The notes under the pieces: model-generated
Databases searched by the model: none
Told to the model about the DNA's origin: nothing
What the model saw: the letters and a program-made list of their open reading frames with translations, nothing else
In this document: in pieces, positions 9,487 to 18,185 of the stretch
Layout of the letters: the number at the start of each line of letters is the position of its first letter
Numbering within the stretch: position 1 is the stretch's first letter
Assembly (NCBI RefSeq): GCF_900109345.1
Contig: NZ_FNZN01000005.1
Location: forward strand, 124,001-188,000
DNA length: 64,000 nt
Source: Maribacter orientalis
GTDB lineage: Bacteria; Bacteroidota; Bacteroidia; Flavobacteriales; Flavobacteriaceae
Direction of reading: 5' to 3'
Position numbers and translations under genes: made by a program

Positions 9487-12267
9487 CTAATGTAATTTCT
9501 CCTTTAAGTACCCGGCCGTAAAAGATTTTTTATTTTTAGCTACCTCTTCTGGTGTGCCTTCTGCCAATAATTTTCCACCATTTTCACCACCACCAGGGCC
9601 AAGGTCAATGATATAATCGGCACATTTTATTAAATCGATATTATGCTCTATCACTACAATTGAATGTCCTTTTTTAATAAGAGCATTAAATGATTTTAAT
9701 AGTTTTTGAATATCATGAAAGTGTAAGCCTGTAGTAGGTTCATCGAAAATGAATAGCGCTTTATCTTTGGTACTTCCCTTAATAAGGAAAGATGCTAATT
9801 TTATTCGCTGGGCTTCACCGCCAGAAAGAGTAGAAGACGACTGCCCCAATGTAACATAACCGAGCCCTACATCTTGTAATGGTTTAAGCTTGGTTACAAT
9901 TTTAGTTTGTTCTCCTGTTTCAAAAAATAGAATTGCATCGTCGATGGTCATATTTAGAACATCATCGATATTGGCATTGTTGAAGGTAACTTCTAATACC
10001 TCTTTCTTAAAGCGTTTGCCGCCACATGTTTCACATTCTAAATGAACATCGGCCATAAATTGCATCTCTACCGTAATCTCGCCTTCTCCCTTACATTTTT
10101 CACAGCGACCGCCATCAACATTAAAAGAAAAATGTTTTGCCTGATAATTTCTGATTTTGCTTAGTTTCTGACCAGCATATAAATTTCGAATATCATCATA
10201 TGCCTTAATATAGGTGACAGGATTAGAACGTGAAGACCTACCAATTGGGTTTTGATCTACAAACTCCACATGCTTTATATGTTTGTATTTACCTTCTACA
10301 GAAGTAAATTGGCCAGCTTTTTCACCATAACCACCCACTTCTTTTAATATAATAGGATAAAGCAAATTTTTTACCAACGTACTTTTTCCACTTCCTGAAA
10401 CTCCCGTTACTACGGTAAGCATATCAAGTGGAAAAGTTACATCTATATTTTTGAGGTTATGCTCCCTAACTCCTTTTATAGTAATATGATTTTTGGAAGT
10501 TCTTCGTTCTTTAGGAACCTTAATTTCCATTTTTCCATTTAAATATTGAGCCGTTAGAGATTTAGATTTTAGTATCTCACTTAGCGTTCCTTGGGCGACC
10601 ACTTTTCCACCATGTGTGCCAGCCTCTGGGCCTATATCAATCACCATATCTGCAGCCTTCATGATATCTTCATCATGTTCTACAACGATAACGGTATTAC
10701 CTAAATTCCTTAGAGAAATAAGAACCTCAATTAGATTCTCAGTGTCTTTTGGATGTAGCCCTATACTTGGCTCATCTAATATGTACATTGATCCTACCAA
10801 ACTACTTCCTAATGATGTAGCGAGGTTAATTCGTTGACTTTCACCACCTGAAAGGGTGTTCGATTTGCGATTTATGGTAAGATAATCTAGGCCGACTTTT
10901 TCTAGAAAACCAAGTCGTGTATTTATTTCTATCAATAACCTAGCGGCAATCGTAGCATCATTTTCATTTAGTTTCAGTTCGTGAAAGAAAATAATCAGTT
11001 TTTCTATAGACAACCCGACTAACGATGATATTGAAGCTCCACCAACTTTTACGTAATCGGTTTCGGGCCGTAATCGCTTCCCATTACAAACATCGCATTT
11101 GGTTTTGCCACGATATCTAGACAGCATTACCCTATTCTGTATCTTATAACTTTTCTCCTCCAACATTCCGAAGAACTTATGTAAGCCTATAAAATGGGCA
11201 TTACCTTTCCATACAAGTAGTTGTTGTTCTTCTGATAACTCATACCAAGGTTTGTGAATAGGGAAATCATATTTATATGCGGAGTTTACCAATTGATCAC
11301 GGTACCAACTCATGCTTTCACCACGCCACGGAAAAATTGCATTTTCATAAACAGAAAGTGCGGTGTTCGGCACTACTAAATCTTGGTCTATACCTATTAC
11401 GTCACCGTAACCTTCACATTTAGGACAAGCACCATAAGGATTATTAAAACTGAACAAATGTACATTTGGTTCTAAAAAGGTTATTCCATCAAGCTCAAAT
11501 TTATTACTGAATGGTGTCTTATTGCCATTGCTTAATTCTTCAACGATACAATTACCCTTCCCTTCAAAAAATGCCGTATCTACTGCATTTGCTAGTCGAT
11601 TGTAAAAATCTTCATCATCTTTAGTGATGATTCTATCAATTACAAGGTCAAAGGATTTACCAATATCTTCAGGGGCTTGGTCAATGCGTAATACTTCGTT
11701 TTTGTATTTAATACGAGCATAGCCCTGTTTTGAAAACAACTCCAAAGATTTTATTGCATCTCTATCATCACGAATGGTGATTGGGGCAAGAAGTAAAAGT
11801 TTAGTTTGGTCTTCAAAGGTTCTTACATGATTTACAACATCAGTAACGGTATGTTTTTTTACTTCTTTACCAGAAATAGGTGAAAATGTTTTACCAATAC
11901 GGGCATACAGAAGTTTTATATAATCATAAATTTCAGTGGTTGTACCAACTGTTGACCTTGGGTTGGTTGAATTTACCTTTTGCTCAATCGCTATCGCTGG
12001 GGCAATACCTTTTATATAATCAACTTTTGGCTTGTCGAGCTTACCTAAAAATTGTCTTGCATAAGATGAAAGGCTTTCTACATATCGTCTTTGACCTTCT
12101 GCATATAATGTATCAAAAGCTAGACTAGATTTACCAGATCCAGATAACCCTGTTATTACAACAAGTTTATTTCTGGGAATAACAACATCTATATTTTTAA
12201 GATTGTGCAGTTTGGCACCCTTAATTATGATATTTTCTTTCGGATTAATTTGGGATAGTGTAGGCAT
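9487..12267 (-). CDS. uvrA: UvrABC excision nuclease subunit A
   Basis: 926 residues, close to the usual 940. UvrA scans DNA for bulky lesions and loads UvrB in nucleotide excision repair. Two ABC ATPase modules are visible: Walker A GLSGSGKSSL near residue 40 and GVSGSGKSTL near 620; ABC signatures LSGGESQRINLA and LSGGEAQRIKLA; zinc-binding pairs CPKCEGYGD, CDVCNGK, CEKCKGEGE and CETCGGKRF. The family start motif (IIIKGAKLHNLKNIDV) follows a short N-terminus. It is divergent from the first sigma factor gene. No LexA-type box is recognisable. Confidence 0.97.
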   Translation of the reverse strand: MPTLSQINPKENIIIKGAKLHNLKNIDVVIPRNKLVVITGLSGSGKSSLAFDTLYAEGQRRYVESLSSYARQFLGKLDKPKVDYIKGIAPAIAIEQKVNSTNPRSTVGTTTEIYDYIKLLYARIGKTFSPISGKEVKKHTVTDVVNHVRTFEDQTKLLLLAPITIRDDRDAIKSLELFSKQGYARIKYKNEVLRIDQAPEDIGKSFDLVIDRIITKDDEDFYNRLANAVDTAFFEGKGNCIVEELSNGNKTPFSNKFELDGITFLEPNVHLFSFNNPYGACPKCEGYGDVIGIDQDLVVPNTALSVYENAIFPWRGESMSWYRDQLVNSAYKYDFPIHKPWYELSEEQQLLVWKGNAHFIGLHKFFGMLEEKSYKIQNRVMLSRYRGKTKCDVCNGKRLRPETDYVKVGGASISSLVGLSIEKLIIFFHELKLNENDATIAARLLIEINTRLGFLEKVGLDYLTINRKSNTLSGGESQRINLATSLGSSLVGSMYILDEPSIGLHPKDTENLIEVLISLRNLGNTVIVVEHDEDIMKAADMVIDIGPEAGTHGGKVVAQGTLSEILKSKSLTAQYLNGKMEIKVPKERRTSKNHITIKGVREHNLKNIDVTFPLDMLTVVTGVSGSGKSTLVKNLLYPIILKEVGGYGEKAGQFTSVEGKYKHIKHVEFVDQNPIGRSSRSNPVTYIKAYDDIRNLYAGQKLSKIRNYQAKHFSFNVDGGRCEKCKGEGEITVEMQFMADVHLECETCGGKRFKKEVLEVTFNNANIDDVLNMTIDDAILFFETGEQTKIVTKLKPLQDVGLGYVTLGQSSSTLSGGEAQRIKLASFLIKGSTKDKALFIFDEPTTGLHFHDIQKLLKSFNALIKKGHSIVVIEHNIDLIKCADYIIDLGPGGGENGGKLLAEGTPEEVAKNKKSFTAGYLKEKLH

Positions 12268-12382
12268 ACGAATATCTAAGTTTACAAAGATACGCTTTGC
12301 CTTTTTTCTGAACTAAAAAATGCAGTTTATCTAAAATATCGTAAGTAATTTTCACATTTTTATAAGAGTATTTATTTTTTTA

Positions 12383-12390
12383 TATCTTTG
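12383..12390 (+). promoter_or_regulatory. Candidate -7 box upstream of the first ECF sigma gene
   Basis: TATCTTTG matches TAnnTTTG exactly, 120 bp before the start codon at 12510. No convincing -33 TTG lies 17-23 bp upstream. A long 5' leader of roughly 110 bases would result. Confidence 0.35.
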
Positions 12391-12509
12391 AAATCTCATA
12401 AAAATTCAATACGCCTATAAAGCAACATTACTTTTTAAAGTTAGAATTTAACCACAAGACCCTTATTCATTGAATTTGGGACTACATTTTAACCCTTAAA
12501 GTAAAGCTT

Positions 12510-13091
12510 ATGGTAGTACAAATTGAAGATTCCCAACTAGTAAAGCAATATATTCAAGGAGATGAAAGAGCGATTGAGGCACTTATCAATCGTCATAATT
12601 CTCGTCTTACCGGTTTTATTTATTCTAAAGTGGGCGACCGCGAATTAACAGAAGATATTTTTCAAGATACATTTATGAAAGTTATACGCACTCTAAAAAA
12701 GGGAGCATATAATGAAGAAGGTAAATTTTTACCTTGGGTTATGCGTATAGCACATAACTTAGTTATTGATCATTTTAGAAAGCATAATAGAATGCCAATG
12801 TATAATAGCAAAGAAAGCTATAACATTTTTTCTCTATTAGGAGATGATAAGCTAAATGCTGAAAAACAATTGATTAAAGAGCAAATAGATTCAGACTTGC
12901 TGAAGATGATCAAAGAACTTCCAGAAGATCAACAAGAGGTGTTAGAAATGCGTATATATAAGGATATGAGTTTTAAAGAAATTTCTGATAATACAGGTGT
13001 GAGTATTAATACTGCTTTAGGAAGAATGCGTTACGCTCTAATTAACCTTAGAAAGTTGGTAGAAGCAAATAGTATAGTTTTAACGAATTAA
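12510..13091 (+). CDS. ECF-type sigma-70 factor, copy 1 of a tandem pair
   Basis: 193 residues. Region 2 spans about 22-95, with TEDIFQDTFMKVIRTL (core-binding helix) and KFLPWVMRIAHNLVIDHFRK (promoter melting and -10 reading). Region 4 spans about 132-188, with LPEDQQEVLEMRIYKDMSF and the helix-turn-helix EISDNTGVSINTALGRMRYAL. No anti-sigma factor gene lies beside it. A 47-residue ORF follows 74 bp downstream, and the whole unit is repeated directly after: the second sigma matches at 142 of 193 positions by eye. The 240-bp upstream region is AT-rich and separates it from uvrA. The regulon is unknown. Confidence 0.9.
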   Translation: MVVQIEDSQLVKQYIQGDERAIEALINRHNSRLTGFIYSKVGDRELTEDIFQDTFMKVIRTLKKGAYNEEGKFLPWVMRIAHNLVIDHFRKHNRMPMYNSKESYNIFSLLGDDKLNAEKQLIKEQIDSDLLKMIKELPEDQQEVLEMRIYKDMSFKEISDNTGVSINTALGRMRYALINLRKLVEANSIVLTN

Positions 13092-13165
13092 TAGGTTACA
13101 GGTCGAGTGGATCTACTATCTTCATTCATGTGTCGTTCTTTAGTTGAACCTAAACAACAAGTACC

Positions 13166-13309
13166 ATGGAAAAAATTTACACAGAGGATAAAAATAAAAC
13201 TGCATTAGTAAAGGCTAAACCTGAAACTATTCAGTTTTTACTATCATATTCTAAATCCTTAAAAATAACAGAAGCAAATGGTTTGCAGTTTGAAAGTAAC
13301 TTAAACTAA
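13166..13309 (+). CDS. 47-residue small protein paired with sigma copy 1
   Basis: Starts MEKIYTEDKNK, contains KPETIQFLLSYSKSL and ends in FESNLN. The length is exactly that of the small ORF after the second sigma gene, with 23 of 47 residues identical including MEKIY, T-I-x-FLLSYS, and the final LN. This conservation at matching position argues that it is translated. There is no signal peptide or membrane helix. It sits 74 bp after the sigma stop and is followed by a terminator, so it is likely co-transcribed. Function unknown; a modulator of the sigma factor is one possibility but there is no direct evidence. Confidence 0.75.
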   Translation: MEKIYTEDKNKTALVKAKPETIQFLLSYSKSLKITEANGLQFESNLN

Positions 13310-13331
13310 AACCACCTTACAATTATATATA

Positions 13332-13356
13332 ACCCCAGGCAAAGCCTAGGGGTTTT
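13332..13356 (+). terminator. Rho-independent terminator of sigma unit 1
   Basis: The arms ACCCCAGGC and GCCTAGGGGT surround an AAA loop (one bulged A), followed by TTTTTT. It ends the sigma copy 1 / 47-residue transcript, 23 bp after the small ORF. Confidence 0.8.
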
Positions 13357-13359
13357 TTC

Positions 13360-13706
13360 GTTTAAGCCCATGATTTAAGGTGATTAGGTGTTCTAGTAAC
13401 TTGTTTATAAGTAACATACATCCACTTAAATGATATGAATTGTACATATCTATTATTTGGTTACTATATCTACCATTTATTTATGTTCAGAATTTCGGTC
13501 TCTCAAATTTGCCCTCTGAACTTTCCAAATCTGCTTTTATTGTATCGAAATATACTTTTTCGATGTTTCACATCAAAAATGCGTGGTTTGACAACATACT
13601 TTTTTGCACAGCACCCCTTTTCTCTAGTTTTATATCAGAAATAAGAAACAAACCATTTAACTAACAAGATTTCCCCAATCTTAACCAATTAAAGAAAGTA
13701 ACTCGT
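13360..13706. other. AT-rich intergenic region before sigma copy 2
   Basis: About 350 bases without a gene I can support. Two overlapping open frames here have no family resemblance and codon use typical of random AT-rich DNA. It presumably holds the promoter of the second sigma gene (TACTTTTT near 13553 is a 7/8 match to the -7 consensus), but no clear -33 partner is seen. Confidence 0.5.
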
Positions 13707-14288
13707 ATGAAACTACAAATTGAAGACTCAGAATTAGTTAGGGATTATATCAGCGGTAATGAAGGTGCCTTAGAAGTATTAATCAACAGACACAATCAAC
13801 GTATTACTAGTTTTATCTATTCTAAGGTTCTTGATAGGGATATCACCGAAGACATTTTTCAAGATACCTTTATTAAGGTTATTAAAACTTTGAAAAGGGG
13901 TAAGTACAGTGAGGAAGGTAAATTTTTACCTTGGGTAATGAGAATATCTCATAACCTTATAATAGATCACTTTAGAAGAAATAAGAGAATGCCAATGTTT
14001 GAAGGTAGCGATGACTTTAATATTTTTTCTGTAATAGGTGATGATAAGTTAAATGCCGAAAAACAATTAATAAAAGATCAAATTGATACCGATTTAAGAC
14101 AATTGGTTGAAGAATTACCAGATGATCAAAAAGAAGTTCTTTTAATGCGTATCTATAAAGATATGAGTTTTAAGGAAATCTCTGAAAACACCGGAGTTAG
14201 TATAAATACAGCTTTAGGAAGAATGCGTTATGCATTAATTAATCTTAGAAAAATCATTGATAAAAACAATATTGTTCTTACTAATTAA
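13707..14288 (+). CDS. ECF-type sigma-70 factor, copy 2 of a tandem pair
   Basis: 193 residues, same length as copy 1 and identical at 142 positions by eye. Region 2 (TEDIFQDTFIKVIKTL, KFLPWVMRISHNLIIDHFRR) and region 4 (EISENTGVSINTALGRMRYAL) are near-identical to copy 1, including the DNA-recognition helix, so both probably read similar promoters. The differences cluster in the N-terminal 25 residues, the linker (about 97-108) and the C-terminus, where partner specificity could differ. A 47-residue ORF follows 71 bp downstream, as in copy 1. Confidence 0.9.
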   Translation: MKLQIEDSELVRDYISGNEGALEVLINRHNQRITSFIYSKVLDRDITEDIFQDTFIKVIKTLKRGKYSEEGKFLPWVMRISHNLIIDHFRRNKRMPMFEGSDDFNIFSVIGDDKLNAEKQLIKDQIDTDLRQLVEELPDDQKEVLLMRIYKDMSFKEISENTGVSINTALGRMRYALINLRKIIDKNNIVLTN

Positions 14289-14359
14289 CAGTAGTATAAA
14301 ATAGAATAAACAATATTTCCAAATTTGCGTCGTTATTTTATTGTAACAACGTAGGAAAT

Positions 14360-14503
14360 ATGGAAAAAATTTACTCTAATTACCAAGAACAGACCGAATT
14401 TAATAAAGTATGTCCAAAAACAATCAACTTCTTGTTGAGTTATTCACAGGCACTTTTTGAATTTGAGTACGAAGATTTAAGTTTCGAAACCTTTTTGAAT
14501 TAA
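14360..14503 (+). CDS. 47-residue small protein paired with sigma copy 2
   Basis: Starts MEKIYSNYQEQTEF, has CPKTINFLLSYSQAL and ends in FETFLN. Same length and 23 of 47 residues identical to the small protein after sigma copy 1. The C-terminal third is rich in acidic and aromatic residues (FEFEYEDLSFE). It is followed within a few bases by a terminator. Too short for a helix-turn-helix or a membrane span. Function unknown; conserved pairing with the sigma gene is the main clue. Confidence 0.75.
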   Translation: MEKIYSNYQEQTEFNKVCPKTINFLLSYSQALFEFEYEDLSFETFLN

Positions 14504-14504
14504 T

Positions 14505-14533
14505 AAAAAGACCCGCTTTTAGCGGGTCTTTTT
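14505..14533. terminator. Bidirectional terminator
   Basis: A perfect 13-bp inverted repeat (AAAAAGACCCGCT, arms 14505-14517 and 14521-14533) around TTT gives U-tracts on both strands. It ends the sigma copy 2 unit on + and the endonuclease III gene on -, whose last codons overlap the right arm. Confidence 0.9.
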
Positions 14534-15181
14534 ATTTTTATAGTATTCATTTAACACGGTTTTTCTTCCAATTGTCTTAGTGATAATGTCTTTCTCTATA
14601 TCCCAGCCTCTAGCAGGAGAGTATTCGCGCCCATACCATATAATTTGTAAATGAAGGTCATTCCATAACTCTCTTGGAAATAATCTCTTTGCATCTTTTT
14701 CTGTCTGTACTACATTTTTACCATTGGTAAATCCCCATCTATATAATAATCTATGAATATGGGTGTCAACAGGAAATGCAGGAATGCCAAATGCTTGTGA
14801 TACTACTACACTAGCAGTTTTATGCCCAACAGCAGGTAGTTCCTCTAAATATTCAAGTTCTTGAGGTACAATACCATTATGTTTATCAATCAAAATTCTT
14901 GAAAGTCCATGTATGCCTTTTGCTTTCATGGGTGATAAACCAACAGGCTTAATAATTTCCCTAATTTCTTCTACACTTAATTTTACCATATCATAGGGGT
15001 TGTCAGCTTTAGCAAATAATAGCGGAGTAATTTTATTTACGCGGACATCGGTACTTTGGGCAGACATCAAAACGGCAATGAGTAGGGTATAGGGATCTTT
15101 ATGATCCAAGGGTACAGGTATTTCTGGATAAAGTTCTTGAAGTTTCGAAATTGTAAAAGTTATTTTTTCTGCCTTAGTCAT
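14519..15181 (-). CDS. nth: Endonuclease III-type DNA glycosylase lacking the Fe-S cluster
   Basis: 220 residues. The helix-hairpin-helix LPAVGHKTASVVV carries the expected catalytic lysine (K121) and VDTHIHRL carries the catalytic aspartate (D139), as in endonuclease III, which removes oxidised pyrimidines and nicks the abasic site. The usual four C-terminal cysteines (C-x6-C-x2-C-x5-C) that hold a 4Fe-4S cluster are absent: the matching region reads IIWYGREYSPARGWDI, and the protein contains no cysteine at all. The gene lies alone between a terminator and the divergent bcp gene. Confidence 0.85.
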   Translation of the reverse strand: MTKAEKITFTISKLQELYPEIPVPLDHKDPYTLLIAVLMSAQSTDVRVNKITPLLFAKADNPYDMVKLSVEEIREIIKPVGLSPMKAKGIHGLSRILIDKHNGIVPQELEYLEELPAVGHKTASVVVSQAFGIPAFPVDTHIHRLLYRWGFTNGKNVVQTEKDAKRLFPRELWNDLHLQIIWYGREYSPARGWDIEKDIITKTIGRKTVLNEYYKNKKTR

Positions 15182-15236
15182 TAATTGTTTAATTTTGATT
15201 CAAAATATTTAAACACAAATTTATAAAACTTCATTT

Positions 15237-15689
15237 ATGAATACGTTAAAAATTGGCGATAAAGTACCTTCATTTACAGCTAAAGACCAAGATGGTAATA
15301 CCATTAGTTTAGATGATTATAAAGGAAAAAAATTGATTGTATTTTTCTATCCAAAAGCAAGCACACCAGGTTGCACTGCCGAAGCATGTAATTTAAGGGA
15401 TAATTATCAGGAATTACAAACTGAAGGTTATGAACTTTTAGGAGTAAGTGCAGATTCGGAGGCCAGACAAACAAAATTTAAGGATAAATATAATTTTCCA
15501 TTTCCATTATTGGCAGATGAGGACCATACGGTAATTAATACTTTCGGGGTATGGGGACCTAAGAAATTCATGGGTCGTGAATATGATGGTATTCACAGAA
15601 AAACATTTGTAATAGATGGCGATGCTATGGTAACTAAGGTAATTGATAAAGTGAAGACAAAAGACCACGCTGCCCAATTATTAGAATAG
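15237..15689 (+). CDS. bcp: Thioredoxin-dependent peroxiredoxin, Bcp/PrxQ type
   Basis: 150 residues with a thioredoxin fold. The peroxidatic cysteine C46 lies in YPKASTPGCTAEAC and the resolving cysteine C51 five residues later, the arrangement of the alpha-type PrxQ/Bcp subgroup. It reduces hydrogen and organic peroxides with thioredoxin in the cytoplasm. Divergent from nth with a 55-bp gap and followed by a strong terminator, so it is a single-gene unit. Confidence 0.93.
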   Translation: MNTLKIGDKVPSFTAKDQDGNTISLDDYKGKKLIVFFYPKASTPGCTAEACNLRDNYQELQTEGYELLGVSADSEARQTKFKDKYNFPFPLLADEDHTVINTFGVWGPKKFMGREYDGIHRKTFVIDGDAMVTKVIDKVKTKDHAAQLLE

Positions 15690-15707
15690 TTGATTAAGAA
15701 CTAAATT

Positions 15708-15744
15708 AAAAAAAGCGACCATTTAATAAATGGTCGCTTTTTTT
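15708..15744. terminator. Bidirectional terminator
   Basis: A long inverted repeat (AAAAAAAGCGACCATTT, arms about 15708-15724 and 15728-15744) around AAT, with U-tracts on both strands. It separates convergent bcp and the 486-residue unknown. Confidence 0.9.
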
Positions 15745-15775
15745 AATTTGAATATCTACACGTGAATGCTTTGCG

Positions 15776-17236
15776 CTAAGATTCTTCAGCTTCTATTTCA
15801 ATAGTTTTTCTAACGAATAAATTTTTTTCTTTGATAATTTCAGCAATTCCTTCTGGTAACATTTGTTCCCAGCCTTCTTCATTATTCATTAATTTCTTAA
15901 GGACATCTCTAGAGAAAATATGCATAACATCAGGTTCGTAATCTATGATATCCATAACTTTACCATTGTATTTGAAGAATTTATATAATTCTTTCATTCG
16001 TGGATGAACCTTCACATTATTACTAGTCATTATTTGACCAGTATCAGGATTTTTCATCGGGTATAGATACACCTGTAAATCCTTAAAGAATAGTTTGCCG
16101 AATGCTTCAAGTATACCTCCACTTAAATGGCGATAATATTTTTCATCGAATATGTCTACCAAGTTATTGACTCCCATGGTAAGCCCAATTCTATTTTTGG
16201 TAAAGTTGTTAAAGTATTCAACTAGTTTATAATACTCTTGAAATTTAGATATCATTACAGAATGGCCTAAAGAACATAACAGTTCGGCTCGGTCCATAAA
16301 ATCTTGCTCATCAATTTCTCCAGATGCTTTTAAGTTAGAAAGCGTGATTTCAAAAATTACGATTGTATTATCTTGGTCAACTTGCTTGTCTCTGATGAAA
16401 ATATCATATGACTTTTCAAACATATCTAGATTCACTTTGGTCACGGGTCTAAAACTACCGCGTAAAGCCAAAATATTTTTCTTGTAAAGCACTGCTGCTG
16501 GTAAAAGGTTATTACCATCAGGTCCAAACATAACGGCATCTGTCATGTCATTTTTAATAAGTTGTAAACTCATTAAACGGTTATCGACATCTTTAAAATT
16601 AGGACCAGAAAAATTGACCATGTCTATTTCTAATGTATCCTTATCTATATGATCATATAGATATTTCAACATTTTCTTAGGCTTGTCATATTTGTAAAAG
16701 GCACCATATATTAGATTAACCCCAAGAATACCAAGTGTTTCTTGCTGTAATCTTGCTTCGTTCTGCTTAAAACGAATATGGAGTATAATTTCATCAAACT
16801 CTTTTTGCTTTGGGTCTAATTGATAACGAATACCAATCCAACCATGACCTTTATATCGTTTTGAAAAATCGATTGTGGCAACCGTATTGGCATATGAAAA
16901 GAATAAACGGTCAGGGTGATTTTTACGACTTATACGTTCTTCCATTAACTGCATTTCATGAGAAAGCATAGTTTTTAAACGTGCTTGGGTCACATAACGG
17001 CCATCTGTCTCAATACCATAAATAGCATCACTAAAATCTTTGTCATATGCACTCATCGCTTTCGCGATCGTTCCTGAGGCTCCACCGGATCTAAAGAAAT
17101 GTCGGGCAGTTTCTTGTCCCGCACCAATTTCTGCGAAGGTCCCGTATATATCTGGATTCAGATTTATACGTAAAGTCTTTGCTTTTATTGAGGGAATGTT
17201 TTCGAAGACACTATCTCTTTTTAATACCGATGCCAT
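15776..17236 (-). CDS. Conserved protein of unknown function, 486 residues
   Basis: A soluble protein without signal peptide or membrane helix. It opens with MASVLKRDSVFENIPSI, has a Gly-rich segment FAEIGAGQETARHFFRSGG (about 34-52), and PDRLFFSYANTVATIDF (about 108-124). I recall very similar full-length proteins across Bacteroidota and other phyla, sometimes with a nicotinate-nucleotide adenylyltransferase label. I see no HxGH nucleotidyltransferase motif, so I do not adopt that name. It is convergent with bcp and divergent from the MBL-fold gene. Function unknown. Confidence 0.8.
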   Translation of the reverse strand: MASVLKRDSVFENIPSIKAKTLRINLNPDIYGTFAEIGAGQETARHFFRSGGASGTIAKAMSAYDKDFSDAIYGIETDGRYVTQARLKTMLSHEMQLMEERISRKNHPDRLFFSYANTVATIDFSKRYKGHGWIGIRYQLDPKQKEFDEIILHIRFKQNEARLQQETLGILGVNLIYGAFYKYDKPKKMLKYLYDHIDKDTLEIDMVNFSGPNFKDVDNRLMSLQLIKNDMTDAVMFGPDGNNLLPAAVLYKKNILALRGSFRPVTKVNLDMFEKSYDIFIRDKQVDQDNTIVIFEITLSNLKASGEIDEQDFMDRAELLCSLGHSVMISKFQEYYKLVEYFNNFTKNRIGLTMGVNNLVDIFDEKYYRHLSGGILEAFGKLFFKDLQVYLYPMKNPDTGQIMTSNNVKVHPRMKELYKFFKYNGKVMDIIDYEPDVMHIFSRDVLKKLMNNEEGWEQMLPEGIAEIIKEKNLFVRKTIEIEAEES

Positions 17237-17406
17237 TTTTTACCTGTTTAGCTTTTAACAAAGTTATAAAGAATGGTTGTGACAAAGGGCAATAGCCCGA
17301 AAAAAATGGTATAAGATTCAGTTATTATTTCTAATCCTATTTAATTACAGGGATCTTCTTATTTTCAAACCCTTATTTTACTAAAAAGGAATTAAATTTG
17401 TAGCAC

Positions 17407-18183
17407 ATGACAGACAATTTACGTGTTACTTTTTTAGGAACGGGAACTTCTCAAGGTATTCCAGTAATAGGTAGTACCCATCCAGTCTGTTTAAGTGATA
17501 ATCCGAAGGACAAACGTCTTAGAGTTTCTGTATTACTTTCATGGAAAGATTATAATTATGTTATAGACTGTGGTCCAGATTTTCGACAACAGATGTTACG
17601 GCACAATATGAATCACTTGAATGGTATTTTGTATACGCACGAGCATTCGGATCATACTGCTGGCCTAGATGATATTCGACCCTTTTTCTTTAAACAAGGT
17701 GATATTCCTATTTATGCGCATAAGCGTGTAGTAAAATCATTGAAAAAACGTTTTGGTTATATTTTAAATGAGAAGGATAAATACCCTGGTGCACCATCGG
17801 TTCATATTAAAAAGGTAAAAAACAATCAACCGTTTTTAATTGGGGATAAGGAGGTAACGCCTATAAATGTGCTACATAACAAGCTTCAAGTCTTTGGGTA
17901 CAGGATAGGGGATTTCACCTACCTTACAGATGTAAAAACGATTAAGGAAAAGGAAATTGAAAAAATTAAAGGTTCTAAAGTAGTTGTTGTGAATGCATTG
18001 CGATTAGAACCACATTTATCTCACTTTAATTTAAAAGAAGCATTGGCTTTTATTGAAAAGGTGAAGCCCGAGAAAGCCTATTTTACACATATAAGTCACT
18101 TACTAGGTTTTCATGACGAAGTTGAAAAAAGTTTACCTAAGAATGTACATTTAGCCTACGATAATTTAACTATTACAGTATAA
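17407..18183 (+). CDS. MBL-fold metallo-hydrolase (PhnP-like)
   Basis: 258 residues. The zinc-binding motif THEHSDHTAGLDDIRPF (about residues 77-93) is the HxHxDH hallmark of the metallo-beta-lactamase superfamily; later histidines in LHNKLQVFGYRIG, LEPHLSHFNL and FTHISHLLGFH complete the site. The start FLGTGTSQGIPVIGS and the order of motifs match the PhnP / RNase Z-like phosphodiesterase branch. The specific substrate is unknown. A small membrane-anchored protein gene starts 2 bp after its stop. Confidence 0.88.
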   Translation: MTDNLRVTFLGTGTSQGIPVIGSTHPVCLSDNPKDKRLRVSVLLSWKDYNYVIDCGPDFRQQMLRHNMNHLNGILYTHEHSDHTAGLDDIRPFFFKQGDIPIYAHKRVVKSLKKRFGYILNEKDKYPGAPSVHIKKVKNNQPFLIGDKEVTPINVLHNKLQVFGYRIGDFTYLTDVKTIKEKEIEKIKGSKVVVVNALRLEPHLSHFNLKEALAFIEKVKPEKAYFTHISHLLGFHDEVEKSLPKNVHLAYDNLTITV

Positions 18184-18185
18184 CT

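Noticed and set aside
13435-13664. Two overlapping plus-strand ORFs of about 70 residues between the sigma units
   Set aside because: Both frames are full of F, Y, L and I as expected for random AT-rich DNA; no family, no conserved position in the first unit, and they fill the expected promoter region.
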